From assembly GCA_035627615.1 (NCBI GenBank), contig DASPLL010000047.1, positions 1-64,000 of the forward strand: 64,000 nt of DNA. Reading direction: 5' to 3'. The translations under genes were made by a program, and so were the position numbers. This DNA is from BRH-c25 sp035627615. Lineage in GTDB: Bacteria; Bacillota; Clostridia; Lutisporales; Lutisporaceae. This document shows, piece after piece, positions 37,309 to 45,705 of the stretch. Every line of letters begins with the position of its first letter. Positions within the stretch are counted from its first letter, which is position 1. The notes below the pieces were generated by a model that did no database searches, was not told the DNA's origin, and saw only the letters and a list, made by a program, of their open reading frames with translations.

Positions 37309-37530
37309 AGATATTTCCTCCATATCTCATTTATTCAGCTATTATGATACAAGATTGATATTTGGCTGTCAAACTTCAAATATGTGCAAATATTGGGTTT
37401 GAGCCCGATAATAATTATCATTGTTAAGTATTAGTACACGGCACGACGATTCTAAGAAAAATATATAACCCATAAAATTCCAGGCATATCCATAAAAATT
37501 TCAAATATATTAGTTATAAAATCATGCAAT

Positions 37531-37585
37531 GAAGCAACGGAGCTTCTTAAGAGAAAAGATTTCTCTTGGAGAGCTCTATTTTTTT
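37531..37585 (+). promoter_or_regulatory. EutV-type antiterminator hairpin overlapping a terminator, eutS leader
   Basis: GAAGC (37531-37535) and GCTTC (37542-37546) close a six-base loop, AACGGA, with A at position 1 and G at position 4, the signature of ANTAR-protein target hairpins. Its 3' half overlaps the 5' arm of a strong terminator: GAGCT (37540-37544) pairs with AGCTC (37572-37576), inner stem AAGAGAAA/TTTCTCTT, then a seven-T run (37579-37585). The two structures exclude each other, so bound EutV would prevent termination before eutS. The usual companion first hairpin is not clearly identified. No cobalamin riboswitch (no GCCACTG box) is seen in the 37309-37606 spacer. Confidence 0.75.
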
Positions 37586-37606
37586 AGGGTGGATTGGAGG
37601 GGTAAC

Positions 37607-37954
37607 ATGACTGAAGAGAAAAAGAGGGTAATACAGGAATATGTTCCTGGCAAACAGGTAACGCTGGCACATCTTATAGCCAAGCCACAGAAGACCCTGT
37701 ACAAAAAGCTCGGCCTTGCAGAGGACAGCAAAAATGCAATAGGCATACTGACGATAACACCCAGCGAAGCAGCGATCATTGCAGCAGACACGGCAATAAA
37801 GGCAGCCAATGTCGAGATAGGGTTTGTCGACAGGTTCAGCGGCTCTCTTGTTATAACCGGAGACACTTCATGCGTCGAAGCCGCGTTAAAGGCAGTACTG
37901 ACATTATTGTCCGACGTGCTTCTTTTTGCTCCTGCAAGTATTACCAGATCATAG
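37607..37954 (+). CDS. EutS, BMC-H shell protein (circularly permuted)
   Basis: A 115-residue shell protein of the EutS/PduU subgroup. An N-terminal strand segment (EYVPGKQVTLAHLIAKP) precedes the BMC core GILTITPSEAAIIAADTAIKAANVEIGFVDRFSGSLVITGD. The permuted hexamer forms facets of the ethanolamine microcompartment and in characterised examples is bent or capped by a small barrel. The start at 37607 follows GGAGGGG. First structural gene of the 21-gene eut locus, directly behind a EutV-controlled terminator. Confidence 0.92.
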   Translation: MTEEKKRVIQEYVPGKQVTLAHLIAKPQKTLYKKLGLAEDSKNAIGILTITPSEAAIIAADTAIKAANVEIGFVDRFSGSLVITGDTSCVEAALKAVLTLLSDVLLFAPASITRS

Positions 37955-37961
37955 ACCGGTT

Positions 37962-38384
37962 ATGAAAAGAATGATGCTAATTGGAAGGTCCGGCTGCGGC
38001 AAGACCACTCTTGTACAAGCAGTCAATAAGCTTGATGGTGCTTACAGAAAAACACAGGTAATAGAATTTCATGACAATATGATAGATACTCCGGGTGAAT
38101 ATATAGAAAACAGGCTGTTCTATAAGGCGTTGATCGTAACTACGGCGGAATGCGATATAATCGCGCTGGTGCAAGCCTGTACCGATGAAGCCTGCATATT
38201 CCCGCCCGGTTTTGCCGGTATTTTTCCAAAGCCTGTCATTGGAGTAATAACAAAGACCGATTCAGAGGGCTGCAGGGTGCCTGAGGCTGTAAAAAGTCTT
38301 GAAATATCAGGGGCAAAGCCTGTATATGCTACCAGTTCCATAACCGGGGAAGGAATTGAAGCATTGAGAAAATTGCTGGAATAA
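37962..38384 (+). CDS. EutP/PduV GTPase-like protein
   Basis: A 140-residue P-loop protein with Walker A GRSGCGKTTL near the N-terminus, a switch-like DTPGEYIENR and an NKxD-like TKTD. EutP in Salmonella has been reported to have acetate kinase activity, while the related PduV is linked to microcompartment positioning. Which applies here cannot be told from sequence. The ATG at 37962 lies seven bases after the eutS stop, so the pair is probably co-translated. A second in-frame ATG at 37971 is a weaker alternative. Confidence 0.88.
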   Translation: MKRMMLIGRSGCGKTTLVQAVNKLDGAYRKTQVIEFHDNMIDTPGEYIENRLFYKALIVTTAECDIIALVQACTDEACIFPPGFAGIFPKPVIGVITKTDSEGCRVPEAVKSLEISGAKPVYATSSITGEGIEALRKLLE

Positions 38385-38464
38385 AGAAGACAGACGAGCA
38401 TATAGATTATATAGAGAATGTGTGTCTGCATATAGTCTTAACCTTTCGAAAGGAGGGGGGACCC

Positions 38465-39037
38465 ATGGGAAAAACGATAGTAATTGCCGACGATGAGCCT
38501 ATTACAATGATGGATATGTGCGAGATGCTCAGGGAGGTTGGTTATGATGTTGTGGGAGAAGCTTTTGACGGATTTGACGCAGTAGAGATTTGCAGGAAGC
38601 ACAGACCTGACCTGGTACTGATGGATGTGAAAATGCCTTTGCTGGATGGTATTAAAGCCAGCAAAATAATTATGAATGAAGGTCTTGCAGATTCTGTGGT
38701 CCTTCTTACGGCATACAGCGGAAATGAGTTTGTTGAGCAGGCAAAGGATGCCGGAGTAATGGGGTACCTGATAAAGCCGATTGAGGAAAAGAGCCTGCTG
38801 CCGGCTATAGAAGTCGCGATAACAAAGGGTAAAGAGATAAAGCGCATAAAGGATGATGCAGCAAAGATCAAGGAGGATCTGGAATCCAGGAAGATAATAG
38901 AAAGGGCAAAAGGGATATTGATGAAGAAGCTGAAGATCTCTGAGGAAGAGGCTTACAGCAGACTCAGAAAGCTGAGTATGGATAAAAGGTGCTCAATGGT
39001 GAAGATCGCCGATGCCATAATACTTGGCGGCAGCTAA
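38465..39037 (+). CDS. EutV response regulator with ANTAR RNA-binding domain
   Basis: A 190-residue two-domain regulator. The receiver domain (1-120) carries the acidic pocket (ADDEP) and phospho-acceptor Asp in LVLMDVKMP. The ANTAR domain (about 130-190) has the conserved pattern AKGILMKKLKISEEEAYSRLRKLSM. Phosphorylated EutV dimers bind paired hexaloop hairpins in nascent RNA and prevent terminator formation. Targets are visible here before eutS and eutA. The start follows AAAGGAGGGGG. It precedes its sensor kinase EutW by 23 bases. Confidence 0.95.
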   Translation: MGKTIVIADDEPITMMDMCEMLREVGYDVVGEAFDGFDAVEICRKHRPDLVLMDVKMPLLDGIKASKIIMNEGLADSVVLLTAYSGNEFVEQAKDAGVMGYLIKPIEEKSLLPAIEVAITKGKEIKRIKDDAAKIKEDLESRKIIERAKGILMKKLKISEEEAYSRLRKLSMDKRCSMVKIADAIILGGS

Positions 39038-39060
39038 TGAAATGAAATGGAGAGAGAACG

Positions 39061-40476
39061 ATGTTGAGGGAATTGTGCAGGACACATACGGATTTATCCG
39101 ACGAGGATATTCTAAAGCTTGAAAGGATTGCAGACATACTGCCGATCATAGCCGATCTGGTAAGGGCGGATGTGTTCATTGACTGCATCACAAGAGATCC
39201 CAATGTTGCAATAGTGGTAGCAGAAGCAAAACCTTCAATGTATCCCTCCATGTACAAATATACTGTTGTCGGTGAATTCGCTCTGAGGGAAAATGAGCCT
39301 GCAGCCCTCAGGACTCTTGAAATCGGCATGGCCACAAGGGATTTGAAGGCAATAACACAGGAAAATATGGCAGTCAAGCAGAATGTAGTGCCGATTAAGA
39401 ATGACGGGGGGAAAATAATCGGTGTTCTGATAATGGAGCAGGATATAACCCAGGATGTGAATCAGAATAAGCATATGGAGATTTTGGCCGAGACTGCAGA
39501 GCAGCTTACTGAAACGCTTCTGACCTTCCGGGACAAGGATAATGAAAATGTCATAGCCAATCATCTTAATGATGCCATTGTAATGCTCGATGGAAACGGG
39601 ATAGCGACCTATGCCAATCCTGTTGCGGATGAATTATATAAGAAGCTGGGGTACAAGGATAGTATCGTGGGTATGAATTTCAACAACCTGGTGCTTGACG
39701 GCAGCACCCTTGACGAGGTAATAAAAAAGCAGCCCTTCAATATTTCAGAAGTGAATGTCGGAAAGCTGTCCCTCCAGATAAAATATGCCACATCCCGTAA
39801 AAAAGAAAAACTGGTAGGGCTCAGCATGCTGATAAAGGATATAACAGAGGTAAAGGAAAAAGAAAAAGAGTTGATATTCAAGTCCTTTGCAATAAGGGAG
39901 ATACACCACAGGGTGAAAAATAACCTCCAGACTATAGCAAGTCTTCTGAGGCTGCAGTCAAGACGCATAGAGAATGATGTAGTCAAGAAGATGTTCGATG
40001 AAAGCATAAGCCGGATACTCAGTATAGCAGTGACCCATGAAATATTGGCACAGAATGGAGTGGATGATGTGGACATAAAAACCATACTGACAAAGATCAT
40101 GGAAAGCAATGCCCAGTATGGTCTGGCTCCAAACAAGGACATAAAAATAGAAGTGAAGGGTGATAGCTTCAAGATCAACTCCGACAAAGCCACATCAATA
40201 GCTCTTGTGGTGAATGAACTGCTGCAGAACTCCCTGCAGTATGCCTTCAGCAACAGGAACAAGGGTTGTATATACATACAGATACAAAGAGGGATCATGT
40301 ACTCCAGCGTATCGGTAATCGATAACGGCGTAGGCTTCGATATCAGGTCGGTGAGGCAGGGAAGTCTTGGACTCAGTATAGTGAAGAATATTGTCAAGGA
40401 TAAGCTCTATGGAACCTTGAACATTGAATCAAATACAAGGGGCACTAAAATAGTATTTGACTTTAAAAATGAATAA
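39061..40476 (+). CDS. EutW ethanolamine sensor histidine kinase
   Basis: A 471-residue soluble kinase with no transmembrane segment. Order: an N-terminal histidine_kinase_N sensor domain (about 1-150) as in other EutW proteins, a PAS domain (about 160-260), then a HisKA_2 domain with the phospho-acceptor in REIHHRVKNNLQTIASLL. It ends with a HATPase_c domain (NELLQNSLQYAF, DNGVGFD, GSLGLSIVKNI). In Enterococcus the orthologue autophosphorylates in response to ethanolamine and signals to EutV. Its stop codon lies only two bases before the first EutV hairpin of the eutA leader. Confidence 0.93.
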   Translation: MLRELCRTHTDLSDEDILKLERIADILPIIADLVRADVFIDCITRDPNVAIVVAEAKPSMYPSMYKYTVVGEFALRENEPAALRTLEIGMATRDLKAITQENMAVKQNVVPIKNDGGKIIGVLIMEQDITQDVNQNKHMEILAETAEQLTETLLTFRDKDNENVIANHLNDAIVMLDGNGIATYANPVADELYKKLGYKDSIVGMNFNNLVLDGSTLDEVIKKQPFNISEVNVGKLSLQIKYATSRKKEKLVGLSMLIKDITEVKEKEKELIFKSFAIREIHHRVKNNLQTIASLLRLQSRRIENDVVKKMFDESISRILSIAVTHEILAQNGVDDVDIKTILTKIMESNAQYGLAPNKDIKIEVKGDSFKINSDKATSIALVVNELLQNSLQYAFSNRNKGCIYIQIQRGIMYSSVSVIDNGVGFDIRSVRQGSLGLSIVKNIVKDKLYGTLNIESNTRGTKIVFDFKNE

Positions 40477-40478
40477 AT

Positions 40479-40549
40479 GAAACACAGCGCCGTGTTTCTT
40501 TAAAAGGCAGAGCAGCCGGATGAATATGCATTCCTTCGGCTGCTTTTTT
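40479..40549 (+). promoter_or_regulatory. Dual EutV-type antiterminator and terminator, eutA leader
   Basis: Hairpin P1: GAAACAC (40479-40485) pairs with GTGTTTC (40492-40498), loop AGCGCC (A1, G4). Hairpin P2: GGC (40506-40508) pairs with GCC (40515-40517), loop AGAGCA (A1, G4). P2 overlaps the left arm of a terminator, AGCAGCCG (40511-40518) with CGGCTGCT (40537-40544), then T residues to 40549. Both loops match the ANTAR target rule, and P2 and the terminator exclude each other. eutA leaders carry the same control in Enterococcus faecalis. Confidence 0.88.
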
Positions 40550-40583
40550 AGTGCATAAAAGTACCATCAAAGGTGGTGAAGCA

Positions 40584-42017
40584 TTGATTGAGAGTATTTT
40601 GAGTGTCGGTATCGACATCGGCACCTCTACTACACAACTGGTTTTCAGCAGGATAAAGATTGAAAATACGGCTTCGGTCACTTCAGTTCCGAGGATCAGT
40701 ATCATAGACAAGGAAGTGATCTACAGAAGCGGCATCTACTTTACCCCGCTTTTGTCCCAGACAGAAATCGACGGACTTAAGCTCAAGGCCATAGTACAGG
40801 GGGAATACAAAAAAGCCGGAGTAAAACCCCAGGACATAAGGACGGGTGTTGCGATAATTACCGGGGAGACTGCGCGTAAGCATAATGCAAGCCAGGTAAT
40901 GGAGACACTGAGCAGCCTGGCAGGGGATTTTGTGGTTACTACCGCAGGTCCCGATCTGGAAGGCATAATAGCAGGAAAAGGCGCAGGCGCCCATGGGTTT
41001 TCAAAGAAAACCGGAAAAACAGCTGCAAACCTGGATATAGGCGGAGGGACAACAAATATAGCTGTCTTCAGAGATGGAGAGGTAATCGACACCTGCTGCC
41101 TTGATATAGGGGGAAGGCTTATAAGGCTGGAGGAAGGTACATTAAAGGTACAATACATTGCTCCCAAAATAGAAAGGCTTGCATCGGAAATGGGAGTTGA
41201 TATAGTACGGGGCAAGGAAATAGCGGTACAGCAGATAAGAGGCATTACAAAGAGAATGGCCCGAATACTTGAAGAGGTACTTGGGATCACAGCGAAAAGT
41301 CCCTGGCTGCCTTATATGCTTACAACAAAAGACCTGAGGCGGGATTACAGAATTGACTGCGTCTCTTTTTCAGGGGGAGTAGCTGATTATATATACGGAA
41401 GTGCAGCAAATGGCTTTTTCCGGTTCGGGGACATCGGGATACTGCTTGGAGAGTCGATAAGTAAGTCCTTAATAGCTGAAAGCTTTGAGATATTCGTCCC
41501 GGCAGAGACAATCAGAGCCACGGTAATAGGGGCGGGAACTCATACAGTGGATATAAGCGGAAGTACAATCAACTATACAAGAGATATCTTCCCTATGAAA
41601 AACATACCGATCCTCAGGGTATCAGCTAAGGATGAAGACAGGAATTACGAATTGCTGGCAGAGGGAGTAAAGGAAAAAATCAGGTGGTTCAACAATGGAG
41701 GGGAGGAACAACAAATAGCACTGGCAATAAAGGGGGTGAAGAATCCGAGCTTCAGGCAGGTAGGAAAAATAGCAGGAGAAGTAATAAAGGGAATGGAGGA
41801 CTTATTAAAGACCAGGCTCCCAATAATCGTAGTTATTGAGAATGACATGGCGAAAGCATTGGGACAGACGCTTTACAGCCATTTGGGCTATGGGAGGGAT
41901 GTCATATGCATCGATGACATAAAGGTCGAAAACGGTGACTATATTGACATCGGAAAGCCTTTGGCAGGGGGTCGTGTCGTTCCCGTGATAATCAAAACAT
42001 TGGTCTTCAATTCTTAA
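40584..42017 (+). CDS. EutA ethanolamine ammonia-lyase reactivase
   Basis: A 477-residue ASKHA-fold ATPase. The phosphate-binding motif VGIDIGTSTTQLVFSR lies near the N-terminus and NLDIGGGTTNIAVF about residue 150. It exchanges damaged cobalamin in ethanolamine ammonia-lyase for fresh adenosylcobalamin at the cost of ATP. The start is TTG at 40584, behind AAAGGTGG with normal spacing; the upstream GTG at 40551 lies inside the terminator tail. It is located just before the two eutB genes, as in other eut operons, and is the first gene behind the second antiterminator. Confidence 0.92.
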   Translation: MIESILSVGIDIGTSTTQLVFSRIKIENTASVTSVPRISIIDKEVIYRSGIYFTPLLSQTEIDGLKLKAIVQGEYKKAGVKPQDIRTGVAIITGETARKHNASQVMETLSSLAGDFVVTTAGPDLEGIIAGKGAGAHGFSKKTGKTAANLDIGGGTTNIAVFRDGEVIDTCCLDIGGRLIRLEEGTLKVQYIAPKIERLASEMGVDIVRGKEIAVQQIRGITKRMARILEEVLGITAKSPWLPYMLTTKDLRRDYRIDCVSFSGGVADYIYGSAANGFFRFGDIGILLGESISKSLIAESFEIFVPAETIRATVIGAGTHTVDISGSTINYTRDIFPMKNIPILRVSAKDEDRNYELLAEGVKEKIRWFNNGGEEQQIALAIKGVKNPSFRQVGKIAGEVIKGMEDLLKTRLPIIVVIENDMAKALGQTLYSHLGYGRDVICIDDIKVENGDYIDIGKPLAGGRVVPVIIKTLVFNS

Positions 42018-42034
42018 GTGAGAGGTGAAAGTAA

Positions 42035-43396
42035 GTGAGGCTTAAAACAAAACTCTTTGGTCACATGTATCAATTCAAGAGCGTAAAAGAAGTTTTAGCC
42101 AAGGCAAATGAAGAGAAAACGGGAGATAAGCTTGCAGGCATAGCAGCCTCCTGTATGGAGGAGAGAATTGCAGCAAAGGAAGTACTTAGCAATCTTATAC
42201 TGGCAGACCTGAGAAACAACCCGGTAGTTCCCTATGAAGAGGATGAGGTAACAAGAGTAATACAGGATGCAGTGAATGAGTCCATTTACAATGAGATAAA
42301 AAATTGGACCCTTTCGGAATTGCGTGAATGGATACTGGATGACAATACCTCCGGTGATGAGATCAGAAGGATAAGCAGAGGCCTGACCAGTGAAATGATT
42401 GCAGGTATTGCGAAGCTCATGACAAATCTGGACCTTATTTACGGGGGCAGCAAAATCAGAGTCAGCGCCCACTGCAATACTACCATCGGACTGCCGGGTA
42501 CTCTTTCGGCTAGGCTGCAGCCCAATCATCCGACGGATAACATAGACGGTGTGGTAACGGCTATAATGGAAGGCCTTAGCTACGGCGTGGGTGATGCTGT
42601 AATAGGGCTGAACCCTGTTGAGGATACGGTAGACAATGTAATCAAGATATTAAGTAAGTTTGACGAACTGAAACGGAAGTGGGAGATTCCGACTCAGATC
42701 TGTGTGCTTGCACATGTGACAACACAGATGGAAGCTGTAAGGAGAGGCGCTCCAAGTGATCTTTTCTTTCAAAGCGTAGCAGGTTCACAAAAAGGGAATG
42801 AGGCTTTCGGCATATCAACTGCAATGCTGGATGAGGCCAGGGAGCTCTGTCTGAAACAGGGAACCGGCACCGGACCAAATGTTATGTATTTTGAAACCGG
42901 CCAGGGCTCCGAGCTGTCATCAGATTCACACCACGGCGCAGACCAGGTCACCCTTGAGGCAAGGTGCTACGGCTTTGCAAAACGCTACAGCCCCTTCCTG
43001 GTCAATACGGTTGTTGGCTTTATAGGACCGGAATACCTGTATGACAGCAAGCAGGTAATAAGGGCAGGATTGGAAGACCACTTCATGGGCAAGCTTACCG
43101 GCATACCGATGGGTGTGGATGCATGCTATACAAATCATATGAAGGCCGACCAGAACGATGTGGAGAATCTGGCAGTGCTTCTGACAACAGCCGGCTGCAA
43201 CTATTTCATGGGCATACCCCATGGGGACGATATAATGCTCAACTATCAGTGCACTGGATATCATGAATCTCCCACCTTGAGGCAATTACTGGGCTTGAGG
43301 CCTATCAGGGAATTTGAGCAGTGGCTTGAAAAATGGGGAATCATGGAGAAGGGAAAGCTTACGAAGATCGCAGGGGATGCCTCCATATTCCTATAA
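42035..43396 (+). CDS. EutB1, ethanolamine ammonia-lyase large subunit (canonical copy)
   Basis: A 453-residue TIM-barrel subunit that converts ethanolamine to acetaldehyde and ammonia with adenosylcobalamin. The length equals that of E. coli EutB and the residues align without gaps: Arg160, Gln162, Asn193, Glu287, Phe329 and Asp362 are all present (LSARLQPNH, GLNPVED, YFETGQGSE, GVDACYTNH). These are the reported substrate-binding residues. The start is GTG at 42035 after AGAGGTGA. A second eutB follows after 16 bases, sharing 453/454-residue length and clear sequence similarity throughout. This copy should be the active one. Confidence 0.95.
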   Translation: MRLKTKLFGHMYQFKSVKEVLAKANEEKTGDKLAGIAASCMEERIAAKEVLSNLILADLRNNPVVPYEEDEVTRVIQDAVNESIYNEIKNWTLSELREWILDDNTSGDEIRRISRGLTSEMIAGIAKLMTNLDLIYGGSKIRVSAHCNTTIGLPGTLSARLQPNHPTDNIDGVVTAIMEGLSYGVGDAVIGLNPVEDTVDNVIKILSKFDELKRKWEIPTQICVLAHVTTQMEAVRRGAPSDLFFQSVAGSQKGNEAFGISTAMLDEARELCLKQGTGTGPNVMYFETGQGSELSSDSHHGADQVTLEARCYGFAKRYSPFLVNTVVGFIGPEYLYDSKQVIRAGLEDHFMGKLTGIPMGVDACYTNHMKADQNDVENLAVLLTTAGCNYFMGIPHGDDIMLNYQCTGYHESPTLRQLLGLRPIREFEQWLEKWGIMEKGKLTKIAGDASIFL

Positions 43397-43412
43397 TAGA
43401 GGAGGTACCGGG

Positions 43413-44777
43413 ATGAAATTAAAAACCAGGCTTTTTGGTACCACATATCAATTCAAGGATATAAAAGATGTACTGGCCATGGCAAATGAAGAAAAGTCCG
43501 GGGATATGCTGCTTGGCATAGGCGCCCGCACTGTTTCCGAGAGAATTGCCGCAAAGACAGTACTAAGCGAGCTTAGCCTTGAAGATTTACGAAAGAACCC
43601 TGCGATTCCTTATGAAGAGGATGAGGTTACCAGGGTGATTGATGAGCTTGTCAATGAGAGCATATACAGTGAGATAAAAAACTGGACTGTAAGCTATCTC
43701 AGGGAATACATACTTGACCACAGGACCACAGGGGAGCAGATAAAGAGGATCAGCAGGGGAATGACCTCTGAAATGATAGCAGGAGTCGCAAAGCTGATGT
43801 CAAACATGGATCTGGTCTATGGCGCCAGCAAGATAAGGATAACGGGAAAGTGCAACTATGAAATAGGCAAGGCGGGGACCCTTTCCTTCCGGCTTCAACC
43901 TAACCATCCCTCCGATGATGTGGAAGGCATACTTGCATCAATTATGGAAGGATTGAGCTATGGCTGCGGAGATGCGGTGATAGGTATCAATCCGGTTGAG
44001 GATACGGCAGAGAACACAAAAAAGCTTCTGTATGCCATATACAAATTCATGAATGATTGGAAGATCCCAACCCAAACCTGCGTGCTTTCACATGTGAGCA
44101 CTCAAATGCAGGCAGTAAGGGAAGGGGCTCCGGCATGCATGTTTTTCCAGAGTGTGGCAGGCACTGAGGATGCCAATACAGCTTTCGGAATAAGCAGGGA
44201 TCTGCTGGATGAAGCCTTTGAGCTTATAAAGCACAAAGGTATGGCACCGGGACCCAACCTTATGTATTTTGAAACAGGCCAGGGCTCTGAAATGTCATTG
44301 AACACAGACCATGGAGTCGATGAAATGACCCTTGAAGCCAGGACCTACGGCTTTGCCAAAAGGTATATGCCCTTTATGGTGAACAATGTTTCCGGCTTTA
44401 TCGGGCCTGAGACCTTGTATGACGGGAAGCAGATATTACGGGCAAGCCTTGAGGACCATTTTATGGGTAAGCTTACGGGACTGCCTATGGGGATGGCTCC
44501 ATGCTATACAAACCATACCAACATAGACCAGAATGACCAGGAGACAGCTACCATGCTGCTTGCCATGGCAGGTGCGAACTATTACATGGGAGTTCCTGTA
44601 GGTGATGATGTAATGCTGAGCTATCAGGATACCAGCTACCATGACGATGCAACCTTGAGAGAGCTTTTGGGATTAAAGCCTGCTGGGGAGTTCTTCAAAT
44701 GGCTTGTGAGGATGGAAATACTTCTAGAGGACGGCAGACTTACCTCGAAGGCTGGAGATGCATCAATATTTCTATAA
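43413..44777 (+). CDS. EutB2, divergent ethanolamine ammonia-lyase large-subunit paralogue
   Basis: A 454-residue tandem paralogue of EutB1, collinear through residue 450. Arg160, Gln162, Asn193, Glu287 and Phe329 are kept, but residues 361-363 are MAP instead of VDA, so Asp362, reported to contact the substrate amino group, is Ala. Nearby changes relative to EutB1 include His299 to Asp, Gln304 to Glu, Asn403 to Ser and Cys406 to Asp. GAGGAGG precedes the ATG. The gene is intact and tightly packed between eutB1 and the only eutC, so it is probably expressed. It may be a subunit with another substrate, a structural subunit, or a regulator of the lyase; sequence alone cannot decide. Confidence 0.93.
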   Translation: MKLKTRLFGTTYQFKDIKDVLAMANEEKSGDMLLGIGARTVSERIAAKTVLSELSLEDLRKNPAIPYEEDEVTRVIDELVNESIYSEIKNWTVSYLREYILDHRTTGEQIKRISRGMTSEMIAGVAKLMSNMDLVYGASKIRITGKCNYEIGKAGTLSFRLQPNHPSDDVEGILASIMEGLSYGCGDAVIGINPVEDTAENTKKLLYAIYKFMNDWKIPTQTCVLSHVSTQMQAVREGAPACMFFQSVAGTEDANTAFGISRDLLDEAFELIKHKGMAPGPNLMYFETGQGSEMSLNTDHGVDEMTLEARTYGFAKRYMPFMVNNVSGFIGPETLYDGKQILRASLEDHFMGKLTGLPMGMAPCYTNHTNIDQNDQETATMLLAMAGANYYMGVPVGDDVMLSYQDTSYHDDATLRELLGLKPAGEFFKWLVRMEILLEDGRLTSKAGDASIFL

Positions 44778-44800
44778 TAGTATTGATAAGGGGTGAAAGT

Positions 44801-45691
44801 ATGATTTCGGAAAGTGAAATAAAGAAGGTTGTCGAGCAGGTTCTCTCTGAACTTAGCGGGACTTTAAATATGAAGGGCTGTGTCGGAATAGACGGCAATA
44901 ATGACAAGTCGATACAGGGTGAAGATGAAGCTTGCTTAAATGACATTACTGCAGTTGATCTCAGGAAACAGGTGCTTGTTCCTGAGCCCCGCAAGCTTGA
45001 GGGATTACTGAAAATCAAGGAAAGTACTCCTGCAAGAATCGGGGTCTGGAGAGCGGGACCCAGGTATAAGACTGAAACTCTTCTGAGATTCAGGGCAGAT
45101 CATGCAGCAGCAATGGATGCTGTTTTTACAGATGTGTCGGAGGAGTTCATGAAAAAACTGAATCTATTCCCGGTAAAAACCATGTGCGGAAGCAAGGATG
45201 AATTCCTGACACGACCCGACCTGGGAAGGAAATTCGATGAAGAAAACCTGGAAATTATCAAACAGAAATGTACAGTGAATCCCCAGGTACAGATATATGT
45301 ATCCGACGGCCTTAGCTCAACAGCTATTGAGGCCAATGCGGAGGATACCCTGGGAGCAATGATCCAGGGACTCAAGGGCTACGGGATCAAGGTTGGGACA
45401 CCGTTCTTTGTAAAATACGGAAGGGTTCCTGCCATGGATCAGATATCCGAGGCTACCGGAGCAGAGGTCACCTGCGTCCTGATAGGAGAAAGGCCAGGAC
45501 TTGTAACGGCAGAAAGCATGTCGGTATATATGGCCTACAAAGCAACGGTGAATATGCCTGAGGCCAGAAGAACAGTGGTATCTAACATACATAAAGGCGG
45601 AACCCCGGCAGTTGAGGCAGGCGCCCATATTGCCGATATCATAAAGCTGATGCTTGAGAAAAAAGCAAGTGGTATAGATCTAAAACTTTAA
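44801..45691 (+). CDS. EutC, ethanolamine ammonia-lyase small subunit
   Basis: A 296-residue subunit that completes the adenosylcobalamin site with EutB. The N-terminus (SEIKKVVEQVLSELSG) is an amphipathic helix typical of peptides that direct enzymes into microcompartments. A variable acidic linker follows (about 20-65), then the conserved EutC core with PARIGVWRAGPRYKT, QIYVSDGLSSTAIEAN and VLIGERPGL. The start at 44801 follows AGGGGTG. It is the only eutC gene although two eutB genes precede it, so both large subunits would have to share or compete for it. Confidence 0.95.
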   Translation: MISESEIKKVVEQVLSELSGTLNMKGCVGIDGNNDKSIQGEDEACLNDITAVDLRKQVLVPEPRKLEGLLKIKESTPARIGVWRAGPRYKTETLLRFRADHAAAMDAVFTDVSEEFMKKLNLFPVKTMCGSKDEFLTRPDLGRKFDEENLEIIKQKCTVNPQVQIYVSDGLSSTAIEANAEDTLGAMIQGLKGYGIKVGTPFFVKYGRVPAMDQISEATGAEVTCVLIGERPGLVTAESMSVYMAYKATVNMPEARRTVVSNIHKGGTPAVEAGAHIADIIKLMLEKKASGIDLKL

Positions 45692-45705
45692 TGGAGGGAT
45701 AGTAA

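Noticed and set aside
37309..37606. Cobalamin riboswitch controlling the eut operon
   Set aside because: No B12-box (GCCACTG) or conserved cobalamin-riboswitch core is visible in the leader; the antiterminator hairpin explains the structure present.
39609..40397. 262-codon minus-strand frame
   Set aside because: Antisense to eutW, with no ribosome-binding site or recognisable motif.
40551..40583. Upstream GTG start for eutA
   Set aside because: It lies directly at the terminator T run, and the Shine-Dalgarno sequence (AAAGGTGG) sits between it and the chosen TTG.
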